Source of the DNA: Streptomyces sp. WZ.A104 | Lineage (GTDB): Bacteria > Actinomycetota > Actinomycetes > Streptomycetales > Streptomycetaceae | Direction: 5' to 3' | Length of the DNA stretch: 64,000 nucleotides | Assembly: GCF_002382885.1 (NCBI RefSeq) | Contig: NZ_NWVL01000005.1 | Location: forward strand, 62,001 to 126,000 | Part shown: one piece after another, positions 18,414 to 27,405 of the stretch | How positions within the stretch are numbered: position 1 is the stretch's first letter | How the letters are laid out: each line of letters opens with the position of its first letter | Position numbers and translations under genes: made by a program | The notes under the pieces: generated by a model | Told to the model about the DNA's origin: nothing | Database searches by the model: none | What the model saw: the letters and a program-made list of their open reading frames with translations, nothing else

Positions 18414-19277
18414 GTGCCCGACCACGTCCCCGACGACTCTCCGACCGCCCTGCCCGAGACCGGACGGAGGGCACAGGAGGATCTGCGCGCGGACTGCACG
18501 AACTGTTTCGCCCTCTGCTGTGTCGCTCTGACGCTGACGGCCTCCTCCGACTTCGCCATCGACAAGCCCGCCGGTCGGCCCTGCCCCAACCTCCAGGACG
18601 ATTTCCGCTGCGGGATCCACACTCGGCTACGGCCCAAGGGTTTCTCCGGCTGCACCGTGTACGACTGCTTCGGCGCCGGGCAGAAGGTCTCCCAGGTGAC
18701 CTACGGCGGCCGAGACTGGCGTTCGTCCCCCGACATCGCCGCGCAGATGTTCCAGGTGTTCCCGGTGATGCGCCAGCTCCACGAACTCCTCTGGTATCTC
18801 ACCGAGGCGCTCGCCCTGCCTGCCGCCCGCCCGCTGCACGGCGAGATCCGGCGAGCTCTGGAGGCGACGGAACGGCACACCGCGCGCCCCGCCGTCGACT
18901 TCGCGGAACTCGATGTCGCCACCCACCGGGACCGGGTCGCCGGCCTTCTCCTGCACACCAGCGAACTGGTCCGGGCCACGGTGCCGCGCCGCAGGAAGCG
19001 CAACCACCGGGGCGCCGACCTCATCGGAGCGCGGCTGCGCGGCGCGGACCTGCGTGGAGCGGATCTCCGCGGGGCCTACCTCATCGCCGCCGACCTCGCC
19101 GGTGCTGACCTGCGTCTGGCCGACCTCATCGGGGCGGACTTCCGCGACGCGGACCTCTCCGGCGCCGATCTCACCGGGAGCCTGTTCCTCACCCAGTCCC
19201 AGGTCAACGCGGCCAAGGGCAACGCGAGAACAGCCCTCCCCGCAGCCCTGAGCCGCCCGACGCACTGGGCCGGTTAG
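18414..19277 (+). CDS. Cys-rich (YkgJ-like) and pentapeptide-repeat fusion protein
   Basis: A 287-residue protein with two parts. The N-terminal part (about 25-90) carries CTNCFALCC, then CPNL, CGIH and SGCTVYDCFGAG, a cysteine pattern resembling the zinc/iron-chelating YkgJ family. A helical middle leads to a pentapeptide-repeat block (about 207-265) with consecutive A(D/L)LxG units such as GADLIGARLRGADLRGADL. Pentapeptide repeats fold as a right-handed quadrilateral helix and often bind proteins, including gyrase. The GTG at 18414 is a likely start (GAGGA upstream); upstream in-frame codons are Pro/Arg-rich and look non-coding. Function unknown. Confidence 0.75.
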   Translation: MPDHVPDDSPTALPETGRRAQEDLRADCTNCFALCCVALTLTASSDFAIDKPAGRPCPNLQDDFRCGIHTRLRPKGFSGCTVYDCFGAGQKVSQVTYGGRDWRSSPDIAAQMFQVFPVMRQLHELLWYLTEALALPAARPLHGEIRRALEATERHTARPAVDFAELDVATHRDRVAGLLLHTSELVRATVPRRRKRNHRGADLIGARLRGADLRGADLRGAYLIAADLAGADLRLADLIGADFRDADLSGADLTGSLFLTQSQVNAAKGNARTALPAALSRPTHWAG

Positions 19278-19298
19278 ACCGCGCCGCCGCCCGTCGCA

Positions 19299-19820
19299 TC
19301 ACGGGGCGATGGTCCCCCTGACATCGTCCTCCAGAGCCGCTTTGAGGCGCTTGAGTGTCGTTCGGATGTTGCCGCGCTGGAACTGGGCGAACGTCTTCCC
19401 GCCCGTGGCCACGCGGTCGAAGGCATGGGCCAGGAAGTCCGGCCAGGAGCGGCGGTCATCGGTCCAGGTCTCGGTGACCCGGGTTGCCCCGTCCACTACC
19501 TCGAAGCGGTACTCCCAGGTGGCGATCGGCCCCCGGAGCCGCGGCCGCCGCAGGCCGATCGCGTGGACCCGGAACGCGAAGCGCTCGCCCGGATCGGCCG
19601 CCGTCACCGTGCAGCGTGTGGTCCAGCGCGCCACCCCTCGCTTGTTGCGGCCTTCGAAGACCATGCCGACGTACGCACTCCGCCGCTCTCCCCGCACGGT
19701 CGCCCCTCGGTTCTCCGGGCTCCAGCGGCCCATCGCGGTGGGGTCGCTGAGCTGTTCGTACACCTGGGCGGGGCTGGCGTGGATGATGATGCTGTCCGCT
19801 ACGGACGTGGTGCGAGGCAT
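19299..19820 (-). CDS. SRPBCC family protein
   Basis: A 173-residue START/SRPBCC-fold protein (polyketide cyclase/dehydrase group). The family opening SVADSIIIHASPAQVYEQLSD is at about 6-26, then TAMGRWSPE, and TRVTETWTDDRRSWPDF and a long C-terminal helix. These proteins bind lipophilic ligands in a helix-grip pocket; most actinobacterial members have no assigned ligand. The ATG at 19820 is preferred over the one seven codons upstream because GGAG precedes it. It is convergent with the pentapeptide gene. Confidence 0.85.
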   Translation of the reverse strand: MPRTTSVADSIIIHASPAQVYEQLSDPTAMGRWSPENRGATVRGERRSAYVGMVFEGRNKRGVARWTTRCTVTAADPGERFAFRVHAIGLRRPRLRGPIATWEYRFEVVDGATRVTETWTDDRRSWPDFLAHAFDRVATGGKTFAQFQRGNIRTTLKRLKAALEDDVRGTIAP

Positions 19821-19926
19821 GGCGCGACTCCATTTGTCCACGGCCGTAGTCAGACCAGCGCCGGGAGCCGGACGGGCCGTGGAGCCGACATCCGATGTCC
19901 CTGGCCCACACCTTACTCGCGAGTAG

Positions 19927-20182
19927 TCATGATGGAGGCGGGGCGGCAGGGGGACAGGTGGCGGTGGCAGGAGCCGGGTTCCGGTACCGGGCGCCGGCCA
20001 ACGCGTCCGCTGCTCTCGTCAGGCTCGCGACCCGTGCCCGTACCCGTACGTCGGCCGGCAGGTCGGGTATGCCAAGCAGACCCGGATATTCGCGACGACC
20101 CGGCCAGGTCCCGCAGCACCTCTGGCGGTAGGGCCTCCGGATCGACGGCCACGGTCACCACCGCTCGCAGCTGTCGGCCCAC
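19927..20182 (-). pseudogene. Possible frameshifted small gene of unknown function
   Basis: From a GTG at 20182 the frame gives AVDPEALPPEVLRDLAG, which looks like real protein, then becomes Arg/Thr/Gly-rich. In the neighbouring frame, from about 20095 down, it reads GLLGIPDLPADVRVRARV and then SLTRAADALAGARYRNPA, ending at 19927. Joining the two by a one-base shift gives a plausible protein of about 85 residues. This could be a decayed gene or a sequencing error. No ribosome site is clear. The rest of 19821-20376 shows nothing else recognisable. Confidence 0.35.
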
Positions 20183-20376
20183 CAGGTATGAGAGTGAGCG
20201 CCCCGATCACCGCTGTGTACCATCTGCCGTTCCGGTCACCGTGATGGGGGAGGTCTGAGTCCCATGAGGGAGGGCAGGCCGACGTGAGCGGCCGGGGGTA
20301 CTCCGGACCCCCGCCCACAGCGGACCATCGCGGATAATGGCCTCCGTTCACAGCGGCCCCCCCCGTGCCGCCCTTC

Positions 20377-21036
20377 TCAGGCGCGCCACTCCGCCGTACG
20401 CTCCGGCGACGCCTCCGCGAGGGCCTTCGTGATCGCGTCGGCATCGCCCCGGTTCCCGTACACCGGCGTGCCGGGCTGCTGGCGCCAGGATTCATCCAGG
20501 CCTCCGGCGTCCACGGTGTCAAAGCCGAGCTCGTCGATGAGGTCACGCACGGTTTGTTTGGCCGCCGCGTCGTCACCGGCCACCGGGAGCGCCTGCCGGC
20601 CCGGGGTGCCCTGCGGCTTGCCCTGGTCCAGGATGTCCTGGGCGTACGTTCCGTTGAACGCCTTGATCACCGGGTGGCTGATCTGCTGCTCGGTCCACCG
20701 GCTCTCGGGCAGCCCGTCCTCGATGGCGGCAAGGCGGCCGTCGCGCTGCTGCGGGTAGTAGTTGCCGGTGTCGATGACCACGACGTCATCCGCCGCGCCG
20801 GCCAGGAAGCCGTCGGGCAGATCGGGCACGGCCTTGAGGGGGACCGTTACGACGACGACGCGGGCGCCCTTCGCCGCCTCCGATGCTGCCACCGGCGTTG
20901 CACCGGTCTCCACGGCGAGGGCGGTCAGTGTATGGGGGCCACGGGAATTGGCGACCGAGACCTCGTGGCCGAGGGCGGTCAGACGCCGAGTCAGGTTTCC
21001 GCCGATGTTGCCCGCGCCGATAATACCGATCTTCAT
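20377..21036 (-). CDS. NADPH-dependent F420 reductase-like oxidoreductase
   Basis: A 219-residue Rossmann protein of the F420-dependent NADP oxidoreductase family (PF03807-like). MKIGIIGAGNIGGNLTRRL gives the dinucleotide motif GAGNIG (7-12), NSRGP (31-35) matches the NADP-preferring loop, and VVVIDTGNYYP and VIKAFNGTYAQDI follow the family pattern. Some members reduce F420 or NADP, others act on small carbonyls, so the substrate is open. GGAAGG precedes the ATG. The gene is divergent from ctaD. Confidence 0.88.
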   Translation of the reverse strand: MKIGIIGAGNIGGNLTRRLTALGHEVSVANSRGPHTLTALAVETGATPVAASEAAKGARVVVVTVPLKAVPDLPDGFLAGAADDVVVIDTGNYYPQQRDGRLAAIEDGLPESRWTEQQISHPVIKAFNGTYAQDILDQGKPQGTPGRQALPVAGDDAAAKQTVRDLIDELGFDTVDAGGLDESWRQQPGTPVYGNRGDADAITKALAEASPERTAEWRA

Positions 21037-21329
21037 GGGTCCGACCTTCCGAAGCCTGCCGAGTGGTGAAGAGGTGGTTCTGTCGTTTCACCAACTCCGC
21101 GACCAGGGGAGCTATTCCGACACCGGGGAAGGAATATCCGGTCGCGTCCCGGACGTTGGCATGCGTTTGGCCCGGCTGCGCAGCGCGGGGCGGCGCACGG
21201 GTGTAGGCCATTTGAGTGTCCTTGCCCGCCGCTGGCGCCGGGCGGGGAGTGATGTCCCACCGCACCGATCACCGCGGGTCCATTCTGGTCGCCGAGTCCG
21301 CACGGGCCGTCGACCGAAGGAGCGTCGTA

Positions 21330-23060
21330 GTGACGACGAGAGGCATCTCGCAACCGGTGGAGACCGATGCTGCCGACCAGGACGAAGTGCTGGTACGGCG
21401 CAAGGAACCGGGCAACGTCGTCATCAAGTGGATGACCACCACGGACCACAAGACGATCGGCACGCTCTACCTCGTCACCTCGTTCGTATTCTTCTGTGTC
21501 GGAGGGCTGCTGGCCCTGGTCATGCGTGCTGAACTGGCGCGTCCTGGAACCCAGTTGATCTCGAATGAACAATTCAACCAAGCGTTCACGATGCACGGCA
21601 CGATCATGCTGCTGATGTTCGCGACGCCGCTGTTCGCCGGGTTCGCGAACTGGATCATGCCGTTGCAGATCGGCGCGCCCGATGTGGCGTTCCCGCGGTT
21701 GAACATGTTCGCGTACTGGCTGTACCTCTTCGGCTCGCTCATCGTGGTCGCGGGTTTCCTGACTCCACAGGGTGCGGCCGACTTCGGCTGGTTCGCCTAC
21801 GCGCCGCTGAACGACGCGGTCCGCTCGCCGGGCATCGGCGCCGACATGTGGATCATGGGTCTGGCCTTCTCCGGCTTCGGTACGATCCTGGGCTCGGTCA
21901 ACTTCATCACCACGATCATCTGCATGCGCGCACCCGGCATGACGATGTTCCGCATGCCGATCTTCGTCTGGAACGTCCTGCTGACCGGCGTGCTGGTTCT
22001 GCTGGCGTTCCCGGTTCTGGCCGCGGCCCTGTTGGCGCTGGAGGCGGACCGTAAGTTCGGTGCCCACATCTTCGACCCTGCCAACGGAGGCGCACTGCTG
22101 TGGCAGCACCTCTTCTGGTTCTTCGGCCACCCCGAGGTGTACATCATCGCCCTGCCGTTCTTCGGTATCGTCACCGAAATCTTCCCGGTCTTCAGCCGCA
22201 AGCCGGTCTTCGGCTACATCGGCCTGGTCGCGGCCACGATCGCCATCGCGGGCCTGTCCGCGACCGTATGGGCGCACCACATGTTCGTCAGCGGGGCCGT
22301 ACTCCTGCCGTTCTTCTCCTTCATGACGTTCCTGATCGCCGTACCAACCGGTGTGAAGTTCTTCAACTGGATCGGCACGATGTGGAAGGGGTCCATCTCG
22401 ATGGAGACCCCGATGCTGTGGTCGGTCGGCTTCCTGGTCACCTTCCTCTTCGGCGGGCTGACCGGGATCATCCTCGCCTCGCCGCCGATGGACTTCCATG
22501 TCTCCGATTCGTACTTCGTGGTTGCCCATTTCCACTATGTGGTCTTCGGTACCGTGGTCTTCGCGATGTTCGCCGGATTCCATTTCTGGTGGCCGAAGTT
22601 CACTGGGAAGATGCTCGATGAACGGCTTGGGAAAGTGACGTTCTGGACGCTCTTCGTTGGATTCCATGGAACGTTTCTCGTTCAGCACTGGCTTGGTGCC
22701 GAGGGAATGCCTCGGCGTTACGCCGACTATCTCGCGGCGGACGGGTTCACCGCGCTGAACACGATCTCCAGCATTTCGTCCTTCGTGCTCGGGCTGTCGC
22801 TCCTGCCGTTCTTCTACAACATCTGGAAGACCGCCAAGTACGGTAAGAAGATCGAGGTCGACGACCCCTGGGGATACGGTCGTTCGCTTGAATGGGCGAC
22901 ATCCTGCCCGCCGCCGCGCCACAACTTCGTCACCCTGCCGCGAATTCGGTCCGAATCCCCGGCGTTCGACCTGCACCACCCCGCGTTCCGTGCCCTCGAC
23001 GAGGCGTCCAACCGTCCCCACAGCTCCACGGTCATCGCACCGGGCGACAAGCAGGATTGA
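21330..23060 (+). CDS. ctaD: Cytochrome c oxidase subunit I
   Basis: A 576-residue haem-copper oxidase subunit I with twelve hydrophobic segments. All metal ligands are in place: His89 and His402 for haem a, His267 with the crosslinking Tyr271 in HPEVY, His316 and His317 for CuB, His400 for haem a3. It would reduce oxygen at the end of the aa3 branch. The GTG at 21330 is chosen because GAAGGAG lies just before it and homology begins a few codons later. The genes for subunits II and III are not in the window; Streptomyces genomes often carry a second, isolated ctaD and this seems to be one. Confidence 0.97.
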   Translation: MTTRGISQPVETDAADQDEVLVRRKEPGNVVIKWMTTTDHKTIGTLYLVTSFVFFCVGGLLALVMRAELARPGTQLISNEQFNQAFTMHGTIMLLMFATPLFAGFANWIMPLQIGAPDVAFPRLNMFAYWLYLFGSLIVVAGFLTPQGAADFGWFAYAPLNDAVRSPGIGADMWIMGLAFSGFGTILGSVNFITTIICMRAPGMTMFRMPIFVWNVLLTGVLVLLAFPVLAAALLALEADRKFGAHIFDPANGGALLWQHLFWFFGHPEVYIIALPFFGIVTEIFPVFSRKPVFGYIGLVAATIAIAGLSATVWAHHMFVSGAVLLPFFSFMTFLIAVPTGVKFFNWIGTMWKGSISMETPMLWSVGFLVTFLFGGLTGIILASPPMDFHVSDSYFVVAHFHYVVFGTVVFAMFAGFHFWWPKFTGKMLDERLGKVTFWTLFVGFHGTFLVQHWLGAEGMPRRYADYLAADGFTALNTISSISSFVLGLSLLPFFYNIWKTAKYGKKIEVDDPWGYGRSLEWATSCPPPRHNFVTLPRIRSESPAFDLHHPAFRALDEASNRPHSSTVIAPGDKQD

Positions 23061-23103
23061 GGGCGGCCAGCGGGAAGGACGGCCCGACGGACAAGGAGGA
23101 CGG

Positions 23104-23445
23104 GTGAAACCCGACAAGGAGAGTGCCCGGGGCCTGGCGCAGCTCGAAGGCTTTCTGCTGTGGAACGCCGAGGTCGAAGGGGCGCGGCGGCAGGCACGCC
23201 GCTTCACCGATCAACTGCCCTGGCTGACCACGGCACAGCGCGAGGACGTGGAGCGTGTGTACGTCACCGAACGGGTGGACGCTTCCCGGGAGTCGCTCAC
23301 CCGCATCCGCGACCGAGCGGACGAACTGCGCGAGGAGTACTCCGAACGCTACGCACGGCTCCGGACCCGCTGCGTCGCAGTCTCTACCGCGACGGTGGGG
23401 GCGGCCACCGGCCTCTGCACGGTGCTGACGCTGCTTCTGCGCTGA
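23104..23445 (+). CDS. Small coiled-coil membrane protein
   Basis: A 113-residue protein with a charged helical body (about 15-90, e.g. SRESLTRIRDRADELREEY) and one C-terminal hydrophobic segment (VSTATVGAATGLCTVLTLLL). The GTG follows AAGGAGG. It starts 43 bp after ctaD on the same strand, so it is probably co-transcribed and may be a membrane-attached accessory protein, but no family is recognised. Confidence 0.65.
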   Translation: MKPDKESARGLAQLEGFLLWNAEVEGARRQARRFTDQLPWLTTAQREDVERVYVTERVDASRESLTRIRDRADELREEYSERYARLRTRCVAVSTATVGAATGLCTVLTLLLR

Positions 23446-23478
23446 CCCGAGCCCGGGCGGGCTCCACGAGTCCGTCCC

Positions 23479-23650
23479 TCAGCGGCGTACCAGACAGTAG
23501 GGGTGACCGGCGGGATCGGCGTACACGCGCCAGCCGCGCCGGTCGTCCCCCGCGTCGAGCGGGCGGTAGGCGCCCCGCAGCACCGCACCCCCGTCGAGCG
23601 GTCCGCGCTGCGTCCGCAGCACATGAGAGAGCCTGGGCGGCAGCCGACAG
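23479..23650 (-). pseudogene. C-terminal remnant of a VOC (glyoxalase-like) gene
   Basis: Only the last 50 or so codons are recognisable, ending YRPLDAGDDRRGW then RVYADPAGHPYCLVRR and a TGA. This is the usual C-terminal strand of small VOC proteins. Upstream the frame becomes Arg/Pro-rich and no other family segment is seen, so the gene is 5'-truncated or decayed. The rest of 23446-23872 holds no gene; its end is the hairpin listed separately. Confidence 0.5.
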
Positions 23651-23815
23651 TCGGCGTGGGGAAGGGCGGGTGACACACCTGGCACCAGTCCACAGGGGGA
23701 GGGGAATCCGCCGGGGGACTTCGTTGGCCTGGGCGTGGACCCCAGTCCGGGGCACCGGGGTGGAGCAGGCGCTTCCGGCGCATTTCCACTGGATGACACC
23801 TTGATCAGCCGGATC

Positions 23816-23873
23816 AGCCCCGCACGATCACCGGAGCCGGAGCCGGAGCCGGAGCCGGTGATCGTGCGGGGCT
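23816..23873 (-). terminator. Long hairpin with a tandem-repeat loop
   Basis: A perfect 19-bp stem (agccccgcacgatcaccgg at 23816-23834 and its complement at 23855-23873) closes a 20-nt loop made of about three copies of agccgg. The right arm touches the stop codon of the sigma-CAP gene, so it probably ends that transcript. Confidence 0.85.
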
Positions 23874-25582
23874 CAGCGCGCTCCGAACTTCTGGGTCCAC
23901 ACCGGACCGTCGCCGGATTCCTGCTTGCCCACACCGATCTCCTTGAAGGAGCAGTTGAGGATGTTCGCCCGGTGGCCCGGACTGTTCATCCACGCCTTCA
24001 TCACATCGGCCGGCGTCCGCTGGCCCTTGGCGATGTTCTCGCCGTAGGTGGACCAGCGGTATCCGGCGGCGGTGATCCGGTCGCCCGGGTCCGTGCCGTC
24101 CGGCGACGTGTGCGAGAAGTAGTCGCGGGCCGCCATGTCCGCGGAGTGCCGCTGGGCCGCGGTGTTGAGCAGCTCGTTGACGCTCACCGGCCCGCACCCC
24201 GCCTTCGCCCGTTCCGCGTTGACCAGCTCGGTGACCTGCGCGGCGGTGCCCGCGGGGGCGGCCGGCGCGGGCGCGGGCTGTGTGGGCTTGGGCGCCCGGG
24301 GAGCGGAGCTGGGCGCAGGCGGTGGCGGGGTGCTCTTCGTCGGCTTCGCCTTGGGTGTACGAGAAGGGCTCGGCGACGTCGAGGCGCTGGGGGACGCGGA
24401 CGGCGACGGGGAGGCCGACGCGGACGGGGACGCCGCAGCCGACGTGGGGACCTCCGTACGGGGGGCAGGAGCGTCGGCGGTGACGGTCGTCGCGTCCCGG
24501 TCCTCGCCGTCGGTGTACAGGTGCACCGCCGCACCGCCGGTGCCCAGGGCCGCCACCGCGACCACCGCCGCGATGGCGGAGTTCCGGCGGCGGCGCCGGG
24601 CCTGCACCCGTCTGCGCTCGGCGCGGCCCGCCCCGAGCGCATCGGCGTGCGCGTCGGCGTCCGGCACCCGCAGATGCGCGGTCGTCGCGACCAGCTCCGG
24701 CGCCGTGGCACCGGCCGTGGCGTGCTGGTCCAGCGTTGGGACACCGCCCGTGGGGAACTGCCCCAGCGGCGCGAGACCGGCCGCAGCGAGCAGTTCCGGC
24801 GCCGCGCCCGCCCCGGCGGCCGCCGCCACCGGGACCAGAGCCAGCCCCACGAGCAGCCCCTCGGCAGGCACCAGCCCCGAACCGTGCCCCGAGCACACCG
24901 TGCACTCACGGGCGTGGCGGGCCAGCCGCTTGCGCCACAGAGCGGACGGGACCCCGTCCCATCCGGCGACCAGGTCCTCCAGGAGAACGCACGGCGGATC
25001 GGCCGCCAGCGCGCCCACCACGACCCTCGCCGCCTCCAGCTGGGCCTTCATCCGTTGCACCCGTACGGCGGTGTGCTGCGGGGTGAGCTCCAGGGCAGCG
25101 GCGACCTCGGCCCGGGACAGATGCCCGGCGGTCTCCAGCCACCACAGGGACAACAGGGCGCGGTCGTCCTCGTCCAGCCACCGGGTCGCCTCCGCCACCT
25201 GGCGTCGCTGGCCTGTCAGCCCCAGCTCCAGGATGGTCAGCTCCACGAAGTCCGCACGCGGGTCCGGGAGGTCGTACGCGTCGTCGAGCCGGTCGGCGGG
25301 CATCGCACCCGACTGCCGCTCGCGCCAGTTCTGGCGTATCTCGTTCATGGCTATCGCCACCAGCCAGGAACGGAACCGCTCCGGATCACGGAGTTCGGGC
25401 AGGCCCCGGAGCATCCGCAGCACGGTCTCCTGCACCACGTCGTCGACATCCGCATGACCGTCCAGCGCACGTCCGACGACGTTGTACAGCAAGGGCAGGT
25501 ACGCCGCGACGAGCCGGTCCTTGGCCTGCTGATCGCCGCTCCGCGCCGCGGAGATCAAAGCCGTCGGGAGATCCTTGCCCAT
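23873..25582 (-). CDS. ECF sigma factor fused to a zinc motif, membrane helix and CAP domain
   Basis: A 569-residue single chain. Sigma region 2 is at about 20-88 (DVDDVVQETVLRML, FRSWLVAIAMNEIR) and region 4 at about 128-188 (LSRAEVAAALELTPQHTAVR). A ZAS-like motif H-x3-C-x2-C (His223, Cys227, Cys230) follows, then an Ala-rich stretch, a basic patch (RRRRRN), a membrane helix (335-354), a Ser/Pro stalk (380-445) and a CAP/SCP domain (448-569) with RHSADMAARDYFSH, GENIAKG and WMNSPGHRANIL. The sigma part would be cytoplasmic and the CAP domain outside the membrane. The ATG at 25582 has GGAAGAG upstream. I infer a tethered sigma factor sensing the envelope; activity is unproven. Confidence 0.9.
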   Translation of the reverse strand: MGKDLPTALISAARSGDQQAKDRLVAAYLPLLYNVVGRALDGHADVDDVVQETVLRMLRGLPELRDPERFRSWLVAIAMNEIRQNWRERQSGAMPADRLDDAYDLPDPRADFVELTILELGLTGQRRQVAEATRWLDEDDRALLSLWWLETAGHLSRAEVAAALELTPQHTAVRVQRMKAQLEAARVVVGALAADPPCVLLEDLVAGWDGVPSALWRKRLARHARECTVCSGHGSGLVPAEGLLVGLALVPVAAAAGAGAAPELLAAAGLAPLGQFPTGGVPTLDQHATAGATAPELVATTAHLRVPDADAHADALGAGRAERRRVQARRRRRNSAIAAVVAVAALGTGGAAVHLYTDGEDRDATTVTADAPAPRTEVPTSAAASPSASASPSPSASPSASTSPSPSRTPKAKPTKSTPPPPAPSSAPRAPKPTQPAPAPAAPAGTAAQVTELVNAERAKAGCGPVSVNELLNTAAQRHSADMAARDYFSHTSPDGTDPGDRITAAGYRWSTYGENIAKGQRTPADVMKAWMNSPGHRANILNCSFKEIGVGKQESGDGPVWTQKFGAR

Positions 25583-25697
25583 GCTGTGCTCACTCTTCCG
25601 GGGTCCGGTGCTGTCACTTCCCACACTCGGGAGATGCGGTGCGGGCGGGACGATAACAAGAATCCGGCGGACAGCCCCGAAAACCTTCGCCACGCGT

Positions 25698-25739
25698 ACC
25701 GGTCCGTGCCACAGATCACTCTCTGTGGCACGGACCGGT
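25698..25739 (-). terminator. 18-bp perfect hairpin after the antitoxin-like gene
   Basis: Arms accggtccgtgccacaga (25698-25715) and its complement (25722-25739) close a 6-nt loop. It lies about 94 bp past the stop of the antitoxin-like gene and 116 bp before the sigma-CAP start, so it should isolate the two transcripts. Confidence 0.8.
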
Positions 25740-25832
25740 GCACGGGACAGGCGTATGGAAGAGGTGTATGGAACGGGTTCACGGGACAGGGGCCGGTCTG
25801 CGGTGCGGCCGCCCGGTGAACCGCGGAGCGGC

Positions 25833-26027
25833 TCAGGTGCGCGGCGGGCCGTCCTCGTCGCGGTCCGCCCCGAACTGCTGCTTCAGCTTGTCCTGGGCGG
25901 TGTCGACCTGGCTCTTGTACTTGCCCTGGGTGCGGTCGTCCACCATGTCTCCGGCCTTGTCGACACCCTTGCCGGCCTGGTCCTCGTGGCCCTTGAACAT
26001 CTTCTTGATCTTGTCCAGTGCGGACAT
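25833..26027 (-). CDS. Rv0909/MT0933-like antitoxin family protein
   Basis: A 64-residue, highly charged, helical protein. MSALDKIKKMFKGHEDQAGK and DKAGDMVDDRTQGKYKSQVD match the small actinobacterial family annotated as MT0933-like antitoxins; CsbD-like stress proteins look similar. The ATG at 26027 follows GAGGAGGA. In Mycobacterium the partner toxin (Rv0910) is an SRPBCC protein encoded next door; no toxin gene is adjacent here. Solitary copies are common in Streptomyces and the antitoxin role is unproven. Confidence 0.75.
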   Translation of the reverse strand: MSALDKIKKMFKGHEDQAGKGVDKAGDMVDDRTQGKYKSQVDTAQDKLKQQFGADRDEDGPPRT

Positions 26028-26196
26028 GCGTCCTCCTCCTCGGCTCACCCCCACTCATCAAGGGTCACCGCACCGGGCCCGCCCCGCATCCGCGCGCCAC
26101 CGGCGGCAGGAGCGCCCCTCAGCCGTCGGGGACGACAGGAAGTGTGAAGCCGCGCTGACTGGGCACATACCGGTTGACCAGGAGGAGGTGGTGGCC

Positions 26197-26295
26197 ATGG
26201 GCCGCATCCGAGTCGTCGTCCGTCGTCCCCCGCCCCCTTCGGGGCCACCCCCGCTCGATCTGCGCACCCCGTCCGGCCGCCCCCTGCCGTACTGA
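26197..26295 (+). CDS. Possible 32-residue basic/proline-rich peptide
   Basis: A short frame (MGRIRVVVRRPPPPSG then a Pro/Leu-rich end) directly after AGGAGGAGG, the strongest ribosome-site-like sequence nearby. It lies in the 170-bp gap upstream of the antitoxin-like gene and convergent with the MASE1 gene. There is no homology evidence; the ribosome site is the only argument. Confidence 0.3.
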   Translation: MGRIRVVVRRPPPPSGPPPLDLRTPSGRPLPY

Positions 26296-26322
26296 CCTAG
26301 GACGCGCGTCCCCGGTGGGCTC

Positions 26323-27351
26323 TCAGCGCCCCGGGTGCGAACCACCGCCGAACGGGCGCTCCCGCCCGTCCCCGTACTGCCGCCCCGTGCCCGGTCCGGA
26401 CAGCGGGGCGAGCTGATCGACCAGGGCCTCCAGCTCCACGACCGCGTGCTCCGTCTCCCGGCGGATGTTCTTGTGCTCCGCGACGGTCGCCCCGAGCAGT
26501 AGCGCGGTCAGTGCCACGCATCCGTTGAGCACCGTCAGATTGGCCATGATCTCCATCAAGGTGTGGCCCGCGAACGGTCCGAGGGAGTCCGTACCGGCGA
26601 TGATCGCGAACACCGACACGACCAGGGCGCACGGGGCGCTGCCGGGCAGCTGGAAGCGGAGCGCCGCCCAGATGATCACCGGGAACACCAGGTAGATCAT
26701 GGACAGCGAGCTGCGAGTCGCGATCAGCGCGGCCACCACCACGACCACCGCCAGAACGGCGGCCTCCGGCCACCGGTCGTCCAGCCGGGGCAGCCGCACC
26801 CGGCGCAGGACCAGCAGTACGGGGGTGACCACCAGGACCCCCATCGCGTCCCCCGCCCACCAGGACGACCAGACCAGCCAGAACCGGCCCGGCGGAACCT
26901 TGCCGTCGGCCAGCAGAGTGAAGCTGCCGATCGTGGCGCTGATCAGCATCCCGGCGAACGCCCCCAGGAAGACCAGACAGATACCGTCCCGCAGCCGGAC
27001 CAGCTCACTACGGAATCCCACCTTCCGTAGCAGGGCGTACGCGGCCAGGGGGGCCAGGGTGTTGCCGAGCATGATCGCCAGACGGCTCATGGTGAAGGCG
27101 TCCCCGATGTCGGCGACGGTGATCAGCGTGCCGAGCGCGATCCCCGGCCAGACCCGCACCCCCAGGCACAGCAGCGCGGCCAGGGCGATACCGGTGGGCG
27201 GCCAGAGGGGCGTGACCACCGCGCCGTCGATCACCACCTGGCGCATCAGCCCGAGCCGCCCCGACAGGTAGTAGGCCCCGGTCACACCCAGGACCTGCGC
27301 CACGTACACGGCCCGACGTCTGGCTTTCTTGCTGCGGATCACAGCACTCAT
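26323..27351 (-). CDS. MASE1-domain integral membrane protein
   Basis: A 342-residue protein with eight or nine hydrophobic segments matching the MASE1 sensor domain: VVTPLWPPTGIALAALL (about 45-61) and the SSWWAGDAMGVLVVTPVLL block (about 163-181) are typical. MASE1 normally forms the N-terminus of kinases, cyclases or phosphatases, but here the chain ends with a short coiled segment (HAVVELEALVDQL) and a Gly-rich tail, with no output domain. The PP2C gene just upstream on the same strand ends 54 bp before this start and may supply the output. The ligand is unknown. Confidence 0.85.
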   Translation of the reverse strand: MSAVIRSKKARRRAVYVAQVLGVTGAYYLSGRLGLMRQVVIDGAVVTPLWPPTGIALAALLCLGVRVWPGIALGTLITVADIGDAFTMSRLAIMLGNTLAPLAAYALLRKVGFRSELVRLRDGICLVFLGAFAGMLISATIGSFTLLADGKVPPGRFWLVWSSWWAGDAMGVLVVTPVLLVLRRVRLPRLDDRWPEAAVLAVVVVVAALIATRSSLSMIYLVFPVIIWAALRFQLPGSAPCALVVSVFAIIAGTDSLGPFAGHTLMEIMANLTVLNGCVALTALLLGATVAEHKNIRRETEHAVVELEALVDQLAPLSGPGTGRQYGDGRERPFGGGSHPGR

Positions 27352-27405
27352 CAGACACCGACCACGGCGGGAGGCGGCAGCTGACACGCGCGGCACGCTC
27401 CGGCG

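Noticed and set aside
19299..26027. SRPBCC gene as toxin partner of the antitoxin-like gene
   Set aside because: They are about 6 kb apart with many genes between, and SRPBCC proteins are very diverse; no support for a pair.
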